Source: an uncultured SAR116 cluster alpha proteobacterium (lineage in GTDB: Bacteria > Pseudomonadota > Alphaproteobacteria > Puniceispirillales > Marisalimonadaceae). Taken from it: DNA of 47,558 nt. The notes under the pieces are model-generated. The model worked only from the letters and a program-made list of their open reading frames with translations. It did not search any database and had not been told where the DNA came from. Each line of letters opens with the position of its first letter. The first letter of the stretch is position 1. Shown here in pieces: positions 33,865 through 43,869 of the stretch. The DNA is taken from contig CACMNV010000008.1 of assembly GCA_902615025.1 (NCBI GenBank), forward strand, positions 1 through 47,558, given 5' to 3'. The position numbers were made by a program, and so were the translations under genes.

Positions 33865-35268
33865 ATGTACAAACATAATTTTCATCCTAGCATTTTAAGA
33901 GAATATGATATCAGAGGCATAATAAATGAAACTCTTTTTGAAAAAGATGCTTTTATGATTGGTTATTTTTTTGGATTAATTTGCAAAGAAAAAAATCTTA
34001 ATAATGAAACAAATATTGTAATCAGTATGGATGGAAGATTATCTAGTGCAGATTTAAAAAAACAAACAATATCTGGTTTAACCAAATCAGGCTGTAATGT
34101 AATTGATATAGGATTAAATCCAACACCCATTTTATACTTTGGAAGTCACTATTTGAATGCTGATGGCGCAATTCAAATTACAGGGAGTCATAATCCTAAA
34201 AATTACAATGGTTTTAAAATGATGATAAATAATGAATCATTTTTTGGAAAAGATATTCAAAAATTAGGAGTTAAAGCTAAATCAGGTTCAAACATTAACA
34301 TGAATGGTAGCATTGAAAGTTTAGATTTAGATGAAAAGTACTTAGAAAAGATTTTAATGCCATTAGCTAATGCCAAAAATTTAAAAGATAAAAAAATTAT
34401 TTGGGACTGTGGGAATGGTGCTACGGGAGATATAATAAATAAAATAGTTAAATTAATACCATGTGAAAATACTGTTTTGTATTCAGAGATAGATGGTAAT
34501 TTTCCAAATCATCATCCTGATCCAAGTAACGAAAGTAATTTAATCAAACTTAAACAAGAAGTAAAAAGACAAAATGCTGACTTTGGATTTGCATTTGATG
34601 GAGACGGAGACAGAGTTGGTGTTGTAAACAACAAGTTAGAGTTAATTGCAGGCGATATATTAACAACATTTTTAGCTCAATCTATATCTGAAAAAAAATA
34701 CCCAATTATTTTAGATGTGAAATCTAGTCAAAAATGTAAACAATTTTTAGAAAACTTAGACTATGAAGTATTAATTTGGAAAACAGGACATTCTCACATA
34801 AAAACAAAAATGAAAAAGATCAAGTCTCAATTTGCAGGTGAGATGTCGGGTCATATCTTTTTTGGAGACAAATATTACGGTTATGACGACGCCATATACT
34901 CAAGTATGAGATTTTTAGCGCTAATTGAAGAAAACTATAAATTAGATGAATTTTTGAATTATTTCAAAAATAATTTTTCCACACCTGAAATCAAAATTAA
35001 ATGTTCTGATGATAAAAAATTTAGTGTAATTGAAAATTTAAAACTTAAAATTCAAGATAAATATGCAACTAAATATTGTAATTTTATCGATGGAATCAGA
35101 ATAGATTTAGATGTTGGTTGGTTTTTAATCAGAGCAAGTAATACAGAAAATTCTTTAATATTAAGAATCGATGGTAATACAAAGGAAAATTTTGTAAATT
35201 TATCTAAAGAAGTTGATGCTTTATTGAAAAGTGAAAAAATAATTGTAAATGATATTTTGCAAGTTTAA
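33865..35268 (+). CDS. Phosphomannomutase/phosphoglucomutase
   Basis: This is an alpha-D-phosphohexomutase of 467 aa from the ATG at 33865. An in-frame ATG at 33838 lies within galU and is less likely. It has REYDIRGI near the N-terminus, the phosphoserine loop ITGSHNPKNYNGFK (Ser108), the metal loop FAFDGDGDRVGVV, and the sugar-specificity loop AGEMSGHIFFGDKYYGYDD. The GEMSGH form is typical of PMM/PGM enzymes acting on both mannose and glucose phosphates. It probably feeds galU and GDP-mannose synthesis. Confidence 0.92.
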   Translation: MYKHNFHPSILREYDIRGIINETLFEKDAFMIGYFFGLICKEKNLNNETNIVISMDGRLSSADLKKQTISGLTKSGCNVIDIGLNPTPILYFGSHYLNADGAIQITGSHNPKNYNGFKMMINNESFFGKDIQKLGVKAKSGSNINMNGSIESLDLDEKYLEKILMPLANAKNLKDKKIIWDCGNGATGDIINKIVKLIPCENTVLYSEIDGNFPNHHPDPSNESNLIKLKQEVKRQNADFGFAFDGDGDRVGVVNNKLELIAGDILTTFLAQSISEKKYPIILDVKSSQKCKQFLENLDYEVLIWKTGHSHIKTKMKKIKSQFAGEMSGHIFFGDKYYGYDDAIYSSMRFLALIEENYKLDEFLNYFKNNFSTPEIKIKCSDDKKFSVIENLKLKIQDKYATKYCNFIDGIRIDLDVGWFLIRASNTENSLILRIDGNTKENFVNLSKEVDALLKSEKIIVNDILQV

Positions 35269-35283
35269 TTGTAAAGGTAGGTT

Positions 35284-37455
35284 ATGGAAGATTTAGAAAT
35301 TAAAAGCTCTTTAAAAGTTTCAAAGTTGTTAAGTCAATTTTTGGAAAATGAAGTTCTTAATAAGTTGGATTTAAATGTTGATAAGTTTTGGGAAGATTTT
35401 GATCATGTAATTAAAGTTTTTGCTCCAAAAAATGAAAATCTCTTAAATAAGAGAGAAGATATAAAAAAGAAAATTGATGCATATTATATTTCAAACAAAA
35501 ATAAACCATATAATCATGACGACTACATCAATTTTCTAAAGCAAATTGATTATATTGTTCCTGAAGGGCCAGACTTCAATATCAATACAGAAAATGTAGA
35601 TATGGAAATTGCAAATATCCCTGGTCCACAACTTGTAGTTCCCGTAACAAATGCTAGATATTCTATTAACGCCGCTAATGCTAGATGGGGTAGTTTATAT
35701 GACGCACTATATGGAACAGATGTCATACCTGAAGAAAATGGTTGTGAAAAAGGAAGTAGTTATAATGCAAAAAGAGGTGAAAAGGTTATAGCTTTTGCTA
35801 AAGATTTTTTAGATAAGTATTTTCCTCTCTCGAATGGATCTCACGCAGAGGTCACAAATTATTCTGTAATAGATAATGAGTTAACAATTAAACTGTCAGA
35901 TAATAATGAAACAAATTTGAGAGAAAATAATAAATACATTGGGTTCAATAAAATTAATGAAGATATTTATGAAATTCTTTTAAAAAATAATAATCTTCAT
36001 GTTATCTTATCATTCGATAAAAACTCCTTGATTGGGTCAAGTGACAAGTCTTCTCTTCAAGATGTTATTCTTGAATCTGCAATAACTACTATCCAAGATT
36101 GTGAAGACTCTGTAGCTACTGTAGATGCAGAAGATAAAGTTTTAGCCTATAAGAATTGGCTTGGTTTAATGAAAGGGGATCTTGAAGATACTTTTGAAAA
36201 AAATGGAAAAAAAATTGTAAGAAAACTTAACAAAACAAAAGTTTTCAAAACAAAAAATGGGGAATTACATTTGTCGGGATTGTCCCTAATGCTTATTAGA
36301 AATGTTGGTCATTTAATGACAAATCCAGCTATTATTTATTCTGGAAACAAAGAAATACCTGAAGGAATTATGGATACAGTTATTACTACTATGATATCAA
36401 TGTTTGATCTTAAAAACGGAAAGAATAACTCTAAAACTGGTTCTGTATATATTGTAAAACCAAAAATGCATGGCCCTGAAGAAGTGGAGTTTACAATTGA
36501 ATTATTTGCTGCAGTTGAAAAAATGCTTGGATTGCCAAATAATACAATAAAAATTGGTATTATGGATGAAGAAAGAAGAACTACAATAAATTTAAAAGAA
36601 TGTATTAGGCATGCTAAAGAACGTCTAGTATTTATCAATACTGGATTTCTAGATAGAACAGGAGATGAAATACATACTGCCATGGAAGGTGGACCCATAA
36701 TACCCAAAGCAGAAATAAAAGGTGCAGAATGGATAAACGCTTACGAAAAAAATAATGTTTTAGTAGGGTTAAAATGCGGTTTATCTGGCAAAGCACAAAT
36801 CGGAAAAGGTATGTGGGCGATGCCCGATCTGATGAAAGATATGTATGAACAAAAAATACAACATCCTAAAAGTGGTGCAAATACAGCATGGGTACCAAGC
36901 CCAACAGCTGCTACTATACACGCACTTCACTATCATGAGGTTGACGTATTTGAGGAACAAAAAAATATAAGTAATCAAAGTAATAACTCTGACCTTCAGC
37001 CAAAAATTCTTACTCCTCCAATTGCATTTGGATATAACTGGTCTCCAGAAGATATCGAAAGGGAAATAGACAATAACTCTCAAGGGATTCTAGGTTACGT
37101 TGTAAGGTGGGTTGATCAAGGTGTTGGTTGTTCAAAAGTTCCTGATATTAATGATGTAGGTTTAATGGAAGACAGAGCAACATGCAGAATTTCTAGCCAA
37201 CATTTAGCTAACTGGTTACATCATAATATTATTACCAAAGAGCAAGCCATCGCATCATTAAAAAAGATGGCTCAAATTGTTGATAAACAAAATGAAAATG
37301 ATACTAATTACAAAAAAATGTCTAAGAATTATGATGGTTCTCTTGCTTTCCAAGCAGCTTTAGACCTTGTTTTTAAGGGCACTACAAGTCCTTCAGGTTA
37401 TACTGAGCCAGTACTTCATGAACGAAGGCTAGAGTTAAAGAGTTTAAGCCGTTAG
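35284..37455 (+). CDS. glcB: Malate synthase G
   Basis: The enzyme condenses glyoxylate with acetyl-CoA to malate. At 723 aa it has the long G-form length. Recognisable parts are PGPQLVVPVTNARYSINAANAR, LESAITTIQDCEDSVATVDA with active-site acid residues, and YKNWLGLMKGDL. There follow IYIVKPKMHGPEEVEFT-like text, GIMDEERRTTINLKECI, GFLDRTGDEIHTAMEGGP, and a C-terminal TSPSGYTEPVLHERR. It sits apart from isocitrate lyase in this window, so it may serve glycolate/glyoxylate use. Its end overlaps the convergent ccrM end by 12 bases. Confidence 0.95.
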   Translation: MEDLEIKSSLKVSKLLSQFLENEVLNKLDLNVDKFWEDFDHVIKVFAPKNENLLNKREDIKKKIDAYYISNKNKPYNHDDYINFLKQIDYIVPEGPDFNINTENVDMEIANIPGPQLVVPVTNARYSINAANARWGSLYDALYGTDVIPEENGCEKGSSYNAKRGEKVIAFAKDFLDKYFPLSNGSHAEVTNYSVIDNELTIKLSDNNETNLRENNKYIGFNKINEDIYEILLKNNNLHVILSFDKNSLIGSSDKSSLQDVILESAITTIQDCEDSVATVDAEDKVLAYKNWLGLMKGDLEDTFEKNGKKIVRKLNKTKVFKTKNGELHLSGLSLMLIRNVGHLMTNPAIIYSGNKEIPEGIMDTVITTMISMFDLKNGKNNSKTGSVYIVKPKMHGPEEVEFTIELFAAVEKMLGLPNNTIKIGIMDEERRTTINLKECIRHAKERLVFINTGFLDRTGDEIHTAMEGGPIIPKAEIKGAEWINAYEKNNVLVGLKCGLSGKAQIGKGMWAMPDLMKDMYEQKIQHPKSGANTAWVPSPTAATIHALHYHEVDVFEEQKNISNQSNNSDLQPKILTPPIAFGYNWSPEDIEREIDNNSQGILGYVVRWVDQGVGCSKVPDINDVGLMEDRATCRISSQHLANWLHHNIITKEQAIASLKKMAQIVDKQNENDTNYKKMSKNYDGSLAFQAALDLVFKGTTSPSGYTEPVLHERRLELKSLSR

Positions 37456-38520
37456 TTTAATTGTGTTTCTTAAATGATCTATAGGTATTAATCTACCAGC
37501 TCTATTTATATGCCAAAATGTCCAACCATTACAAGCAGGAAGACCTTGTAATGCCGCACCTACGGAATGAATAGAGCCTTTATTATCTCTAGAAATTAAA
37601 CTTCCATCTGCTCTCACTTTTGCAGTCCATCTTTTTCTTAAATCAGTTAAAATCTCACCTGGAATTATAAGCCCTTTTTCTATGAGTGATCCAAATGGAA
37701 CTCTTTTCACCTTTTCTTTTGGAGGCATTTGAATTAATTCAACATGTTCAATTTTTTTAGTATTGTTAATTCGATATTGAGCAGAGTTTACATAATTTAA
37801 ATCTTGTTCAATACCTATGAAATTCCTATTTAACTTCTTTGCTACAGCTCCAGTTGTTCCTGTCCCAAAAAAGGGATCAAGTACAGTATCATTTATATTA
37901 GTGCTAGCTAATAAAATTCTGCTAATTAAACTTTCAGGTTTTTGAGTAGGATGTATCTTTATACCATCCTCATTTTTTAATCTCTCTTTACCATTACATA
38001 TAGGAAGATTCCAATCAGATCTCATTTGCAAATCACCATTAAGAGATTTCATGGATCCATAGTTGAAAGTATATTTTGAGTGTTTATTTTTTGAAGCCCA
38101 AATCATAGTTTCATGAGCATTTGTAAATCTTTTTCCACGAAAATTAGGCATTGGATTGGTTTTAATCCAAACAATATCATTCAAAATCCAAAATCCTAAA
38201 TTTTGAAGCATAAAACCAATTCTAAAAATATTATGGTAAGAACCTATAACCCAAATTGAGCCATTCGATTTTAAAATTTTTCTACAACTCTTTAGCCAAC
38301 TCAAAGTAAAATCATCATAATGATCAAAACTATCGAAATTATCCCAATTTTCTTTCACTCCATTAACTTTAGTTTGGTCTGGGCGCAACAAAGTTTTAGA
38401 TAATTGTAAATTATATGGAGGATCTGCAAAAATTAGATCGACAGAATTTTCAGGAATTTTTTTTAATATTTCTAGAGAATTTCCATGAAAAATTTTATTT
38501 TTTATTTTTTTTATATTCAT
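37444..38520 (-). CDS. ccrM: Cell-cycle DNA adenine methyltransferase CcrM (GANTC)
   Basis: This beta-class N6-adenine methyltransferase has 358 aa. The catalytic motif DPPYNLQLSK (33-42) comes before the SAM motif DPFFGTGTTGAVAKKL (215 onward), the order of this class. The C-terminal domain (about residues 260-358, with GLIIPGEILTDLRKRWTAKV and ALQGLPACNGWTFWH) is diagnostic of CcrM, which methylates GANTC in a cell-cycle-dependent way in alphaproteobacteria. It is a solitary methyltransferase with no restriction gene beside it. A 118-bp gap separates it from rnhB. Confidence 0.95.
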   Translation of the reverse strand: MNIKKIKNKIFHGNSLEILKKIPENSVDLIFADPPYNLQLSKTLLRPDQTKVNGVKENWDNFDSFDHYDDFTLSWLKSCRKILKSNGSIWVIGSYHNIFRIGFMLQNLGFWILNDIVWIKTNPMPNFRGKRFTNAHETMIWASKNKHSKYTFNYGSMKSLNGDLQMRSDWNLPICNGKERLKNEDGIKIHPTQKPESLISRILLASTNINDTVLDPFFGTGTTGAVAKKLNRNFIGIEQDLNYVNSAQYRINNTKKIEHVELIQMPPKEKVKRVPFGSLIEKGLIIPGEILTDLRKRWTAKVRADGSLISRDNKGSIHSVGAALQGLPACNGWTFWHINRAGRLIPIDHLRNTIKLTA

Positions 38521-38638
38521 TATTTATATCTTGTTGATAAGCACTTAATATAATGTGATAGAATTATAAAAATTCAATCAAGTCAATAGTTTATAGTGTA
38601 ATAAATATTTACTAACAATATGTAGATTTTTTCTTTCA

Positions 38639-39313
38639 CTAAGTACCAAATATTGTACTTATAGGCTTAAAATTCCTTCTATGAATTTTCGTTGTTCCAT
38701 GTTTCATTATCATATCTCTATGCTCTTTTGTTCCATAACCGACATTATTTTTAAAATTATAATAAGGACACAATACATGCTGTCGATACATTATAGTATC
38801 TCGTGTCTCTTTTGCTATAATACTAGCAAGAGCAATAGACATTATTTTTGAATCTCCTTTAACAATGCAATAAATTTTTATTCTATTTTCAATAAGATCG
38901 TATAAATTTTTAAAAATTTCAAATTTCGGAAATCTATTTCCATCAAAAAATATGTCAAAAAATAACTTTTTATCAGTATTAAAACTGAAATTCTGAACCA
39001 TTAAAAGAATTGCCCTAAGCGCTGCTAAATCGTTACTAGCATTTATTCCAAAATTTTCAATTTCATTCACCGTTGAACATCCTATGGCGCTTGTAGAGAA
39101 AGTTGACGAAGACGCTAATATATCTCTTCTATGCTTTTTACTCATTTTTTTGGAATCATTGATTTTTGGTAAATTTAAGAATTTTGAAGGATAAATATAT
39201 GATGCACAGCTCAAAACTGGGCCTGCCCAACAACCTCTTCCAACTTCATCCACTCCTATCATTACTCTTTCAGAATTAAAAAGATACTTTTTTTCCTCAA
39301 AAAGATTTGGCAC
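38639..39313 (-). CDS. rnhB: Ribonuclease HII
   Basis: RNase HII removes ribonucleotides and RNA primers from DNA. The 224-aa protein shows the first acid motif MIGVDEVGRGCWAGPVLSCA (D22, E23). It continues with INDSKKMSKKHR, the third metal ligand (FFDGNRFP) and ASIIAKETRDTIM, then a C-terminal NVGYGTKEHRDMIMKHG. All four catalytic acids seem present. RNase HII beside ccrM is the usual alphaproteobacterial order. It lies 12 bases after moaB. Confidence 0.95.
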   Translation of the reverse strand: MPNLFEEKKYLFNSERVMIGVDEVGRGCWAGPVLSCASYIYPSKFLNLPKINDSKKMSKKHRRDILASSSTFSTSAIGCSTVNEIENFGINASNDLAALRAILLMVQNFSFNTDKKLFFDIFFDGNRFPKFEIFKNLYDLIENRIKIYCIVKGDSKIMSIALASIIAKETRDTIMYRQHVLCPYYNFKNNVGYGTKEHRDMIMKHGTTKIHRRNFKPISTIFGT

Positions 39314-39325
39314 TAGTTTAACTTA

Positions 39326-39850
39326 TTATGTTTCATTCAATCTAGGCATAATTTCAACAAAATTACATGGCTTATGTCTAATATCTAATTGAAATTTTAA
39401 TATTTCTTCCCAAGCATCTTTACAGGCTGATGGAGAACCTGGTAAACAGAATATGTATTTCCCTCTCTTTGTTCCTGCAATTGCTCTGCTTTGTATAGTA
39501 GAAGTTCCAATTTTTTTATAAGAAATAAATCTAAATAATTCACCAAAACCATCAATTTTTTTATCAAAATAATTTTCTAAAACATCTACTGTTATGTCTC
39601 GACCTGTTAATCCTGTTCCACCTGTGGTAATAATGACATCTAAGTTTTTATCATTTGTCCATTTGTTAAATATAGATAAAAGTTCTTTAGGTTCGTCTTT
39701 AACAATATCTCTTGAAATGCATATATGACCACCATCTTCAACTAGTTTTCTTAATGTTGATCCTGATTTATCATTATCAAAATTCCGAGTGTCTGAAATT
39801 GTTAATATAGCTATATTTATTCCAAAAAATTTTATTGATTTATCTATCAT
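39326..39850 (-). CDS. moaB: Molybdenum cofactor biosynthesis protein MoaB
   Basis: MoaB/MogA-type proteins act in molybdopterin adenylylation, though many MoaB copies have little activity of their own. Starting at the ATG 39850 (175 aa) gives the normal N-terminus MIDKSIKFFGINIAILTISD. A longer start at 39913 would add 21 residues lying within slt. The MoCF-domain motifs are TITTGGTGLTGRDITVDVLE-like (VIITTGGTGLTGRDIT) and IFCLPGSPSACKDAWEEIL. It overlaps the slt stop by 11 bases. No other molybdenum gene is in the window. Confidence 0.92.
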   Translation of the reverse strand: MIDKSIKFFGINIAILTISDTRNFDNDKSGSTLRKLVEDGGHICISRDIVKDEPKELLSIFNKWTNDKNLDVIITTGGTGLTGRDITVDVLENYFDKKIDGFGELFRFISYKKIGTSTIQSRAIAGTKRGKYIFCLPGSPSACKDAWEEILKFQLDIRHKPCNFVEIMPRLNET

Positions 39851-41597
39851 TTTTAAAATCGTATTCTGGGATACTTCCACTAGCCAATTTAAATAACAAA
39901 TCAGGTTTTTCATTTAATCTTATTTTGTAAATCCATAAATTCGTAAGTACTAATTTAATATAGTTTCTTGTTTGTCTTGCAGGTAACGTTTCAATCATAA
40001 AAATAGGATCAATTTTAGTTTTATAAAAATTTTTTGACCACTTACTAAAATTACCCGGACCAGCATTATAAGAAGCTAACATTTTACTAACATCATTTTT
40101 AACAATATCTAGATCTAAAAGAAATTTTATATATTTTGATGCAACATATAAATTTTTATTTTCATCATATAACATTTCTTTTTTTCGATATGCCCTATCT
40201 TTCATTATAAATGAGGCTGTTGACGGTAAAACTTGCATTAAGCCTAACGCATTGGCATAACTCTTGGCTCTAGGATTAAAACCAGACTCTTGTCTTGATA
40301 TTGAAATTAAAAGAGATTTATCCTGAATTGGTAAAGATGTTACATTCCAATTTGGAACTGGATACAAGCCACCAAGAAGGATTTTATTATGATCGTTTCT
40401 TAAAATGGCAGACAATCTAAAAGCGAAACCAGGCATATTATTTTTAGATGCAAAAGATATAATTTCTGGATATTCTTTTTCATTAAAGTTGAAAATTATT
40501 TTTCTAAATTCTCTTGACGCTTTATGATACTCAGAAACTTGTATTAATGCTAAAATTCTCTTTCCAGCTTTTAATGATTTCAATTTTGCAATAAATTGTT
40601 TTGATATATCTTCTAATTTAAAGTCATAATTATCTTGATAACCTAATGCAGCTTTACTTAGGGTCGAATAAAACGTTCTATGATGTTTAATTGACTTATA
40701 TAAATGTTTGTTAACATTTTTATATTCACCCAAATGATAGGCAACCTTTGCTGACCAAAAACTTCCAGCCGATAAAATACTCTCTGGACCATCTTCTAAG
40801 TTAGAAAGATTATTAAAAAACCATTTAGATAATCCAAGTTTTCCTAGTCTCCAAGCAGCTAATCCACCAGACCAAAAAGCTAATGCATTTTTGTGCCCAG
40901 ATAAACTTATTGATATTCTTGCTTGTCTTAAACTTTTTTCATCTCTTTTAAAAATAAAATATGCATGCGAAAGTTCTGCTCTCAATTGAGCTAATTCTTG
41001 AGATGTAAGTTTCTGTTTTGTTTTTATTGATGATAATAAATTTTCAACATAGTCCAAATTTTTTCTTCTAATGGCTCTTCTTACTTTTATTGAAATTATA
41101 AAGGAGTCTCTTTTGTGTTTTGACTTTGCAAGAGGAAAAGTTGGTTTAATTAAATCTTTGGATATATTTCCATAACCATTCAAAAAGTTTCCACTTGGCT
41201 TTTTGGGTGGTTTCGATTTAATTGGTTTTCTTCTTATAGCAATTCTATGAATTTTATAAGCATCTGGATGGTCATGATACTCATTTAACCAATCCTTTAA
41301 CTCTTTATAAGAACTTCTCCATCCTGTCGGATGCAAATATTTATCAGCATTCAAGGTTCCCAATAGAATTTTATTGTCAATTTGTTTTTTTAGTTTTTCT
41401 ATTTTTTTCCATACTTTTGAATTCCTGCTTTTTATTTGCTTTGATTGTAATTTAAAAACTTCTTTATAAATCTTAATATCATTGTCATTTAATAAGTTAA
41501 TTTTGAGGTGATTATCTGCAAATAAATAACTGGATTTTAGAAAAATGCTTAATAACAAAATTAAAAACCATTTTAAGTATTGATAATTAAAAATCAT
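39840..41597 (-). CDS. Soluble lytic murein transglycosylase
   Basis: The enzyme cleaves peptidoglycan glycan strands to anhydromuropeptides in the periplasm. The 585-aa protein has a signal peptide ending near SSYLFADNH (about residue 28). A long helical superhelix domain (about 40-400) follows, then the Slt catalytic domain with the glutamate in SISRQESGFNPRAKS (E437), ANALGLMQVLPSTA and MLASYNAGPGNFSKW. Overall it resembles Slt70. It overlaps the UDG4-like gene upstream by 11 bases and moaB downstream, indicating a translationally coupled operon. Confidence 0.9.
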   Translation of the reverse strand: MIFNYQYLKWFLILLLSIFLKSSYLFADNHLKINLLNDNDIKIYKEVFKLQSKQIKSRNSKVWKKIEKLKKQIDNKILLGTLNADKYLHPTGWRSSYKELKDWLNEYHDHPDAYKIHRIAIRRKPIKSKPPKKPSGNFLNGYGNISKDLIKPTFPLAKSKHKRDSFIISIKVRRAIRRKNLDYVENLLSSIKTKQKLTSQELAQLRAELSHAYFIFKRDEKSLRQARISISLSGHKNALAFWSGGLAAWRLGKLGLSKWFFNNLSNLEDGPESILSAGSFWSAKVAYHLGEYKNVNKHLYKSIKHHRTFYSTLSKAALGYQDNYDFKLEDISKQFIAKLKSLKAGKRILALIQVSEYHKASREFRKIIFNFNEKEYPEIISFASKNNMPGFAFRLSAILRNDHNKILLGGLYPVPNWNVTSLPIQDKSLLISISRQESGFNPRAKSYANALGLMQVLPSTASFIMKDRAYRKKEMLYDENKNLYVASKYIKFLLDLDIVKNDVSKMLASYNAGPGNFSKWSKNFYKTKIDPIFMIETLPARQTRNYIKLVLTNLWIYKIRLNEKPDLLFKLASGSIPEYDFKNDR

Positions 41598-42201
41598 CTA
41601 ACTTTTCCTTTAATAATTTCAACTCAACCCACGCCTCACGTTTTAAACTTTGGTTTTTCATAATATTAGACACTGAAGGAATTTTAAAATAATCAAAATT
41701 TAAATTTAATTTATTTGCTTTAAATAATTTTTCTAAGTCTATGGAGCACATATCAATTAGAATCCTTGGGTTTAAAATTGTAAAATAAAGTTCTAATATT
41801 TCTTCTACTTTACTTATATGATTTTCCATTAATTTTTCTATATCAATATTAATAATAAATAATTCATCAATGTTTTGTCCAATTGAAAGAAACATTTTGT
41901 CCAATAGCTCTGGTTTTTTTTTAGGTTGATCAAGACTCATAAAACTATTTTTTTCAGATAGTAATAAAATATTTTTTGAAGATATATTTTTATTCCTTAA
42001 TATCAATTGTAAATTATTTTTAATTTGCCATTTTTTGATATAATTATCTATATCCTCTATACTTTTAAATTTTTCTTCAATTTTACTTTGTTCTACCCCT
42101 ATATTCTTCTCTTGAATAAAAGATACATTTAATCCTAGATCTAATAAAAAACTACTATAATTTTTTAACTTCAAAAATTCATTTTCATTTTTTAGTTCCA
42201 T
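41587..42201 (-). CDS. Degenerate UDG4-like protein
   Basis: The middle matches family 4 uracil-DNA glycosylases in outline. LLDKMFLSIGQNIDELFIIN corresponds to the conserved LLDKML..IG...DDVYITN region. ELYFTILNPRILIDMCSIDL corresponds to the segment ending PKILVLLG. What is missing is striking: the catalytic GEAPG loop is replaced by LLLSEKNSFMSLD, the four iron-sulfur cysteines are absent (one Cys in all), and the C-terminal catalytic His region is not seen. At 204 aa it is short. It stands where UDG4 usually stands, upstream of slt/moaB in alphaproteobacteria. It is probably an inactive, diverged homologue kept as an intact frame. Confidence 0.6.
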   Translation of the reverse strand: MELKNENEFLKLKNYSSFLLDLGLNVSFIQEKNIGVEQSKIEEKFKSIEDIDNYIKKWQIKNNLQLILRNKNISSKNILLLSEKNSFMSLDQPKKKPELLDKMFLSIGQNIDELFIINIDIEKLMENHISKVEEILELYFTILNPRILIDMCSIDLEKLFKANKLNLNFDYFKIPSVSNIMKNQSLKREAWVELKLLKEKLDDF

Positions 42202-42255
42202 GATAGTTATGATAGGATAATTTGATGATGTCGTATATAATATAATCTTTTTCCA

Positions 42256-43869
42256 ATGAAAATTTTAAAGTTAATTTCTTGGTTTACAATAATTGTTTTT
42301 TTCACGAGTTGTGGGAATAATTTAAAACAAAATGAAACAAAAATGAAATTTGAAAAAACTTCAAATTTTGGTCGTTTTTTGTCAACAAAATACTCCTTAA
42401 AATTAGGTGATAATGATATTGCATCAAAAATAATTTCAAAATCTAAAAATTTACGCTCAGACTTAACATTAGCTGAATTAAATTTTAATAGTTACTTAAT
42501 TAATGGTGATTTTGATAAAGCAAAAGAATTTAAATTAATTGCTCCATCTGGTTTAAGTAACTTGCCGATGTATGATCTACCTGATTTTGTAATTAATTTA
42601 AAAGATGAAAAATTAATTAATACAAAAGATTTAGATTTTATGAAAAATCAACTACCAGGATTTAACATAATTTTTGAAAATCTTAAATATATGGAATTAG
42701 TTAAAACTAATAATTTTGATGATGTTACTATAAATAAAAATACATCAAATATTTTTAAACTATTAATTTTTGAAGGTACAAAGATTGAAAATCAAGTTTA
42801 TTTAAATTTACCAAAGACAAATTTGAGTGTCATTGAAAATGTTTTATTTTTAGAATACTTAAAAAGAAATAATCCTAAAAAATTTAATGAAGAAATTAAT
42901 AATTTTAGCTTGAGATTCAATTACGATATTAGAACTTTAAAATTATACTTTAAAAACCAAAAAAATGTTAATAAAAAACCTAATCAAAAGTTTATATTTG
43001 CTAATTTATTCACTTATATATCTTTCATTCTTAGTTCAAAAAAAAATATTCCTAATTCATATTTAAAAATTTTAAATGAAATATCACATTTTATAGAGCC
43101 TACTCTAGGAAACAGTAATTATTTTTTAGCAGAAATATACTTTAATGAGAAAAATTTTAAAATTGCTTTAAACAAATTAAATAGAATTCGTCAGGATTCC
43201 TTTATGTTTTTATATTCAAGAATTAAAAAATATAAGATTTTGAAAATTGTTGATAAAAACAAATCAAATTTACTTTTGAAATCTATTGAGAAAAAATACC
43301 CTGAAAATAATGAAGTATTATCTTTAATTGCAAATAATTACAGAGATCAAAATAAATGTCATAAAGCTATTAAGATTTATAATAAATTAATTGTGCAAAG
43401 TAAAAATGAATATAGATATAATTATCTTAAAGCAATTTGTTTGGATAAACTTAATAAATGGGAAGATTCAAAAAAAATATTAATTAAGCTTATTTCCGAG
43501 AAACCAAATGATGCCTATGCACTTAACTATCTGAGTTATTCAATGGCTATAAGAGATGAAGATTTAATTGAAGCAAAAAAACTTATAACAAAAGCATTAG
43601 AAATTGAAAAAAATAATGGCTTTTTTTTAGATACTCTAGGCTGGATACAATTTAAACTTAATGATATAAATAAAGCTATAAGATCTTTACAGTTAGCTAT
43701 AGAATTAGAACCAAATAATTCAGAAATAATTGATCATCTAGGTGACATATATTACAATATTGGAAGGAAAAAAGAGGCTATTTATGAATGGAAAAGAGCT
43801 TTAATTGGAAATGCAAATGATAAGTTGAAAAAAGATATAAAATCTAAATTAGACAGATATGCTCAATGA
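42256..43869 (+). CDS. TPR-repeat lipoprotein
   Basis: The N-terminal LISWFTIIVFFTSCGNN has a lipobox-type cysteine (C19), so the protein should be lipid-anchored. The remaining 518 residues are helical repeats, with clear TPR units near the C-terminus (DAYALNYLSYSMAIRDEDLI, GFFLDTLGWIQFKLNDINKA, SEIIDHLGDIYYNIGRKKEA). Such lipoproteins next to ispE are widespread in alphaproteobacteria and of unassigned function. It overlaps the ispE start by four bases and is divergent from the UDG4-like gene (54-bp gap). Confidence 0.82.
   Translation: MKILKLISWFTIIVFFTSCGNNLKQNETKMKFEKTSNFGRFLSTKYSLKLGDNDIASKIISKSKNLRSDLTLAELNFNSYLINGDFDKAKEFKLIAPSGLSNLPMYDLPDFVINLKDEKLINTKDLDFMKNQLPGFNIIFENLKYMELVKTNNFDDVTINKNTSNIFKLLIFEGTKIENQVYLNLPKTNLSVIENVLFLEYLKRNNPKKFNEEINNFSLRFNYDIRTLKLYFKNQKNVNKKPNQKFIFANLFTYISFILSSKKNIPNSYLKILNEISHFIEPTLGNSNYFLAEIYFNEKNFKIALNKLNRIRQDSFMFLYSRIKKYKILKIVDKNKSNLLLKSIEKKYPENNEVLSLIANNYRDQNKCHKAIKIYNKLIVQSKNEYRYNYLKAICLDKLNKWEDSKKILIKLISEKPNDAYALNYLSYSMAIRDEDLIEAKKLITKALEIEKNNGFFLDTLGWIQFKLNDINKAIRSLQLAIELEPNNSEIIDHLGDIYYNIGRKKEAIYEWKRALIGNANDKLKKDIKSKLDRYAQ

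Noticed and set aside
37444-38520. Restriction-modification system
   Set aside because: The methyltransferase has the CcrM-specific C-terminal domain and no restriction endonuclease gene is adjacent.
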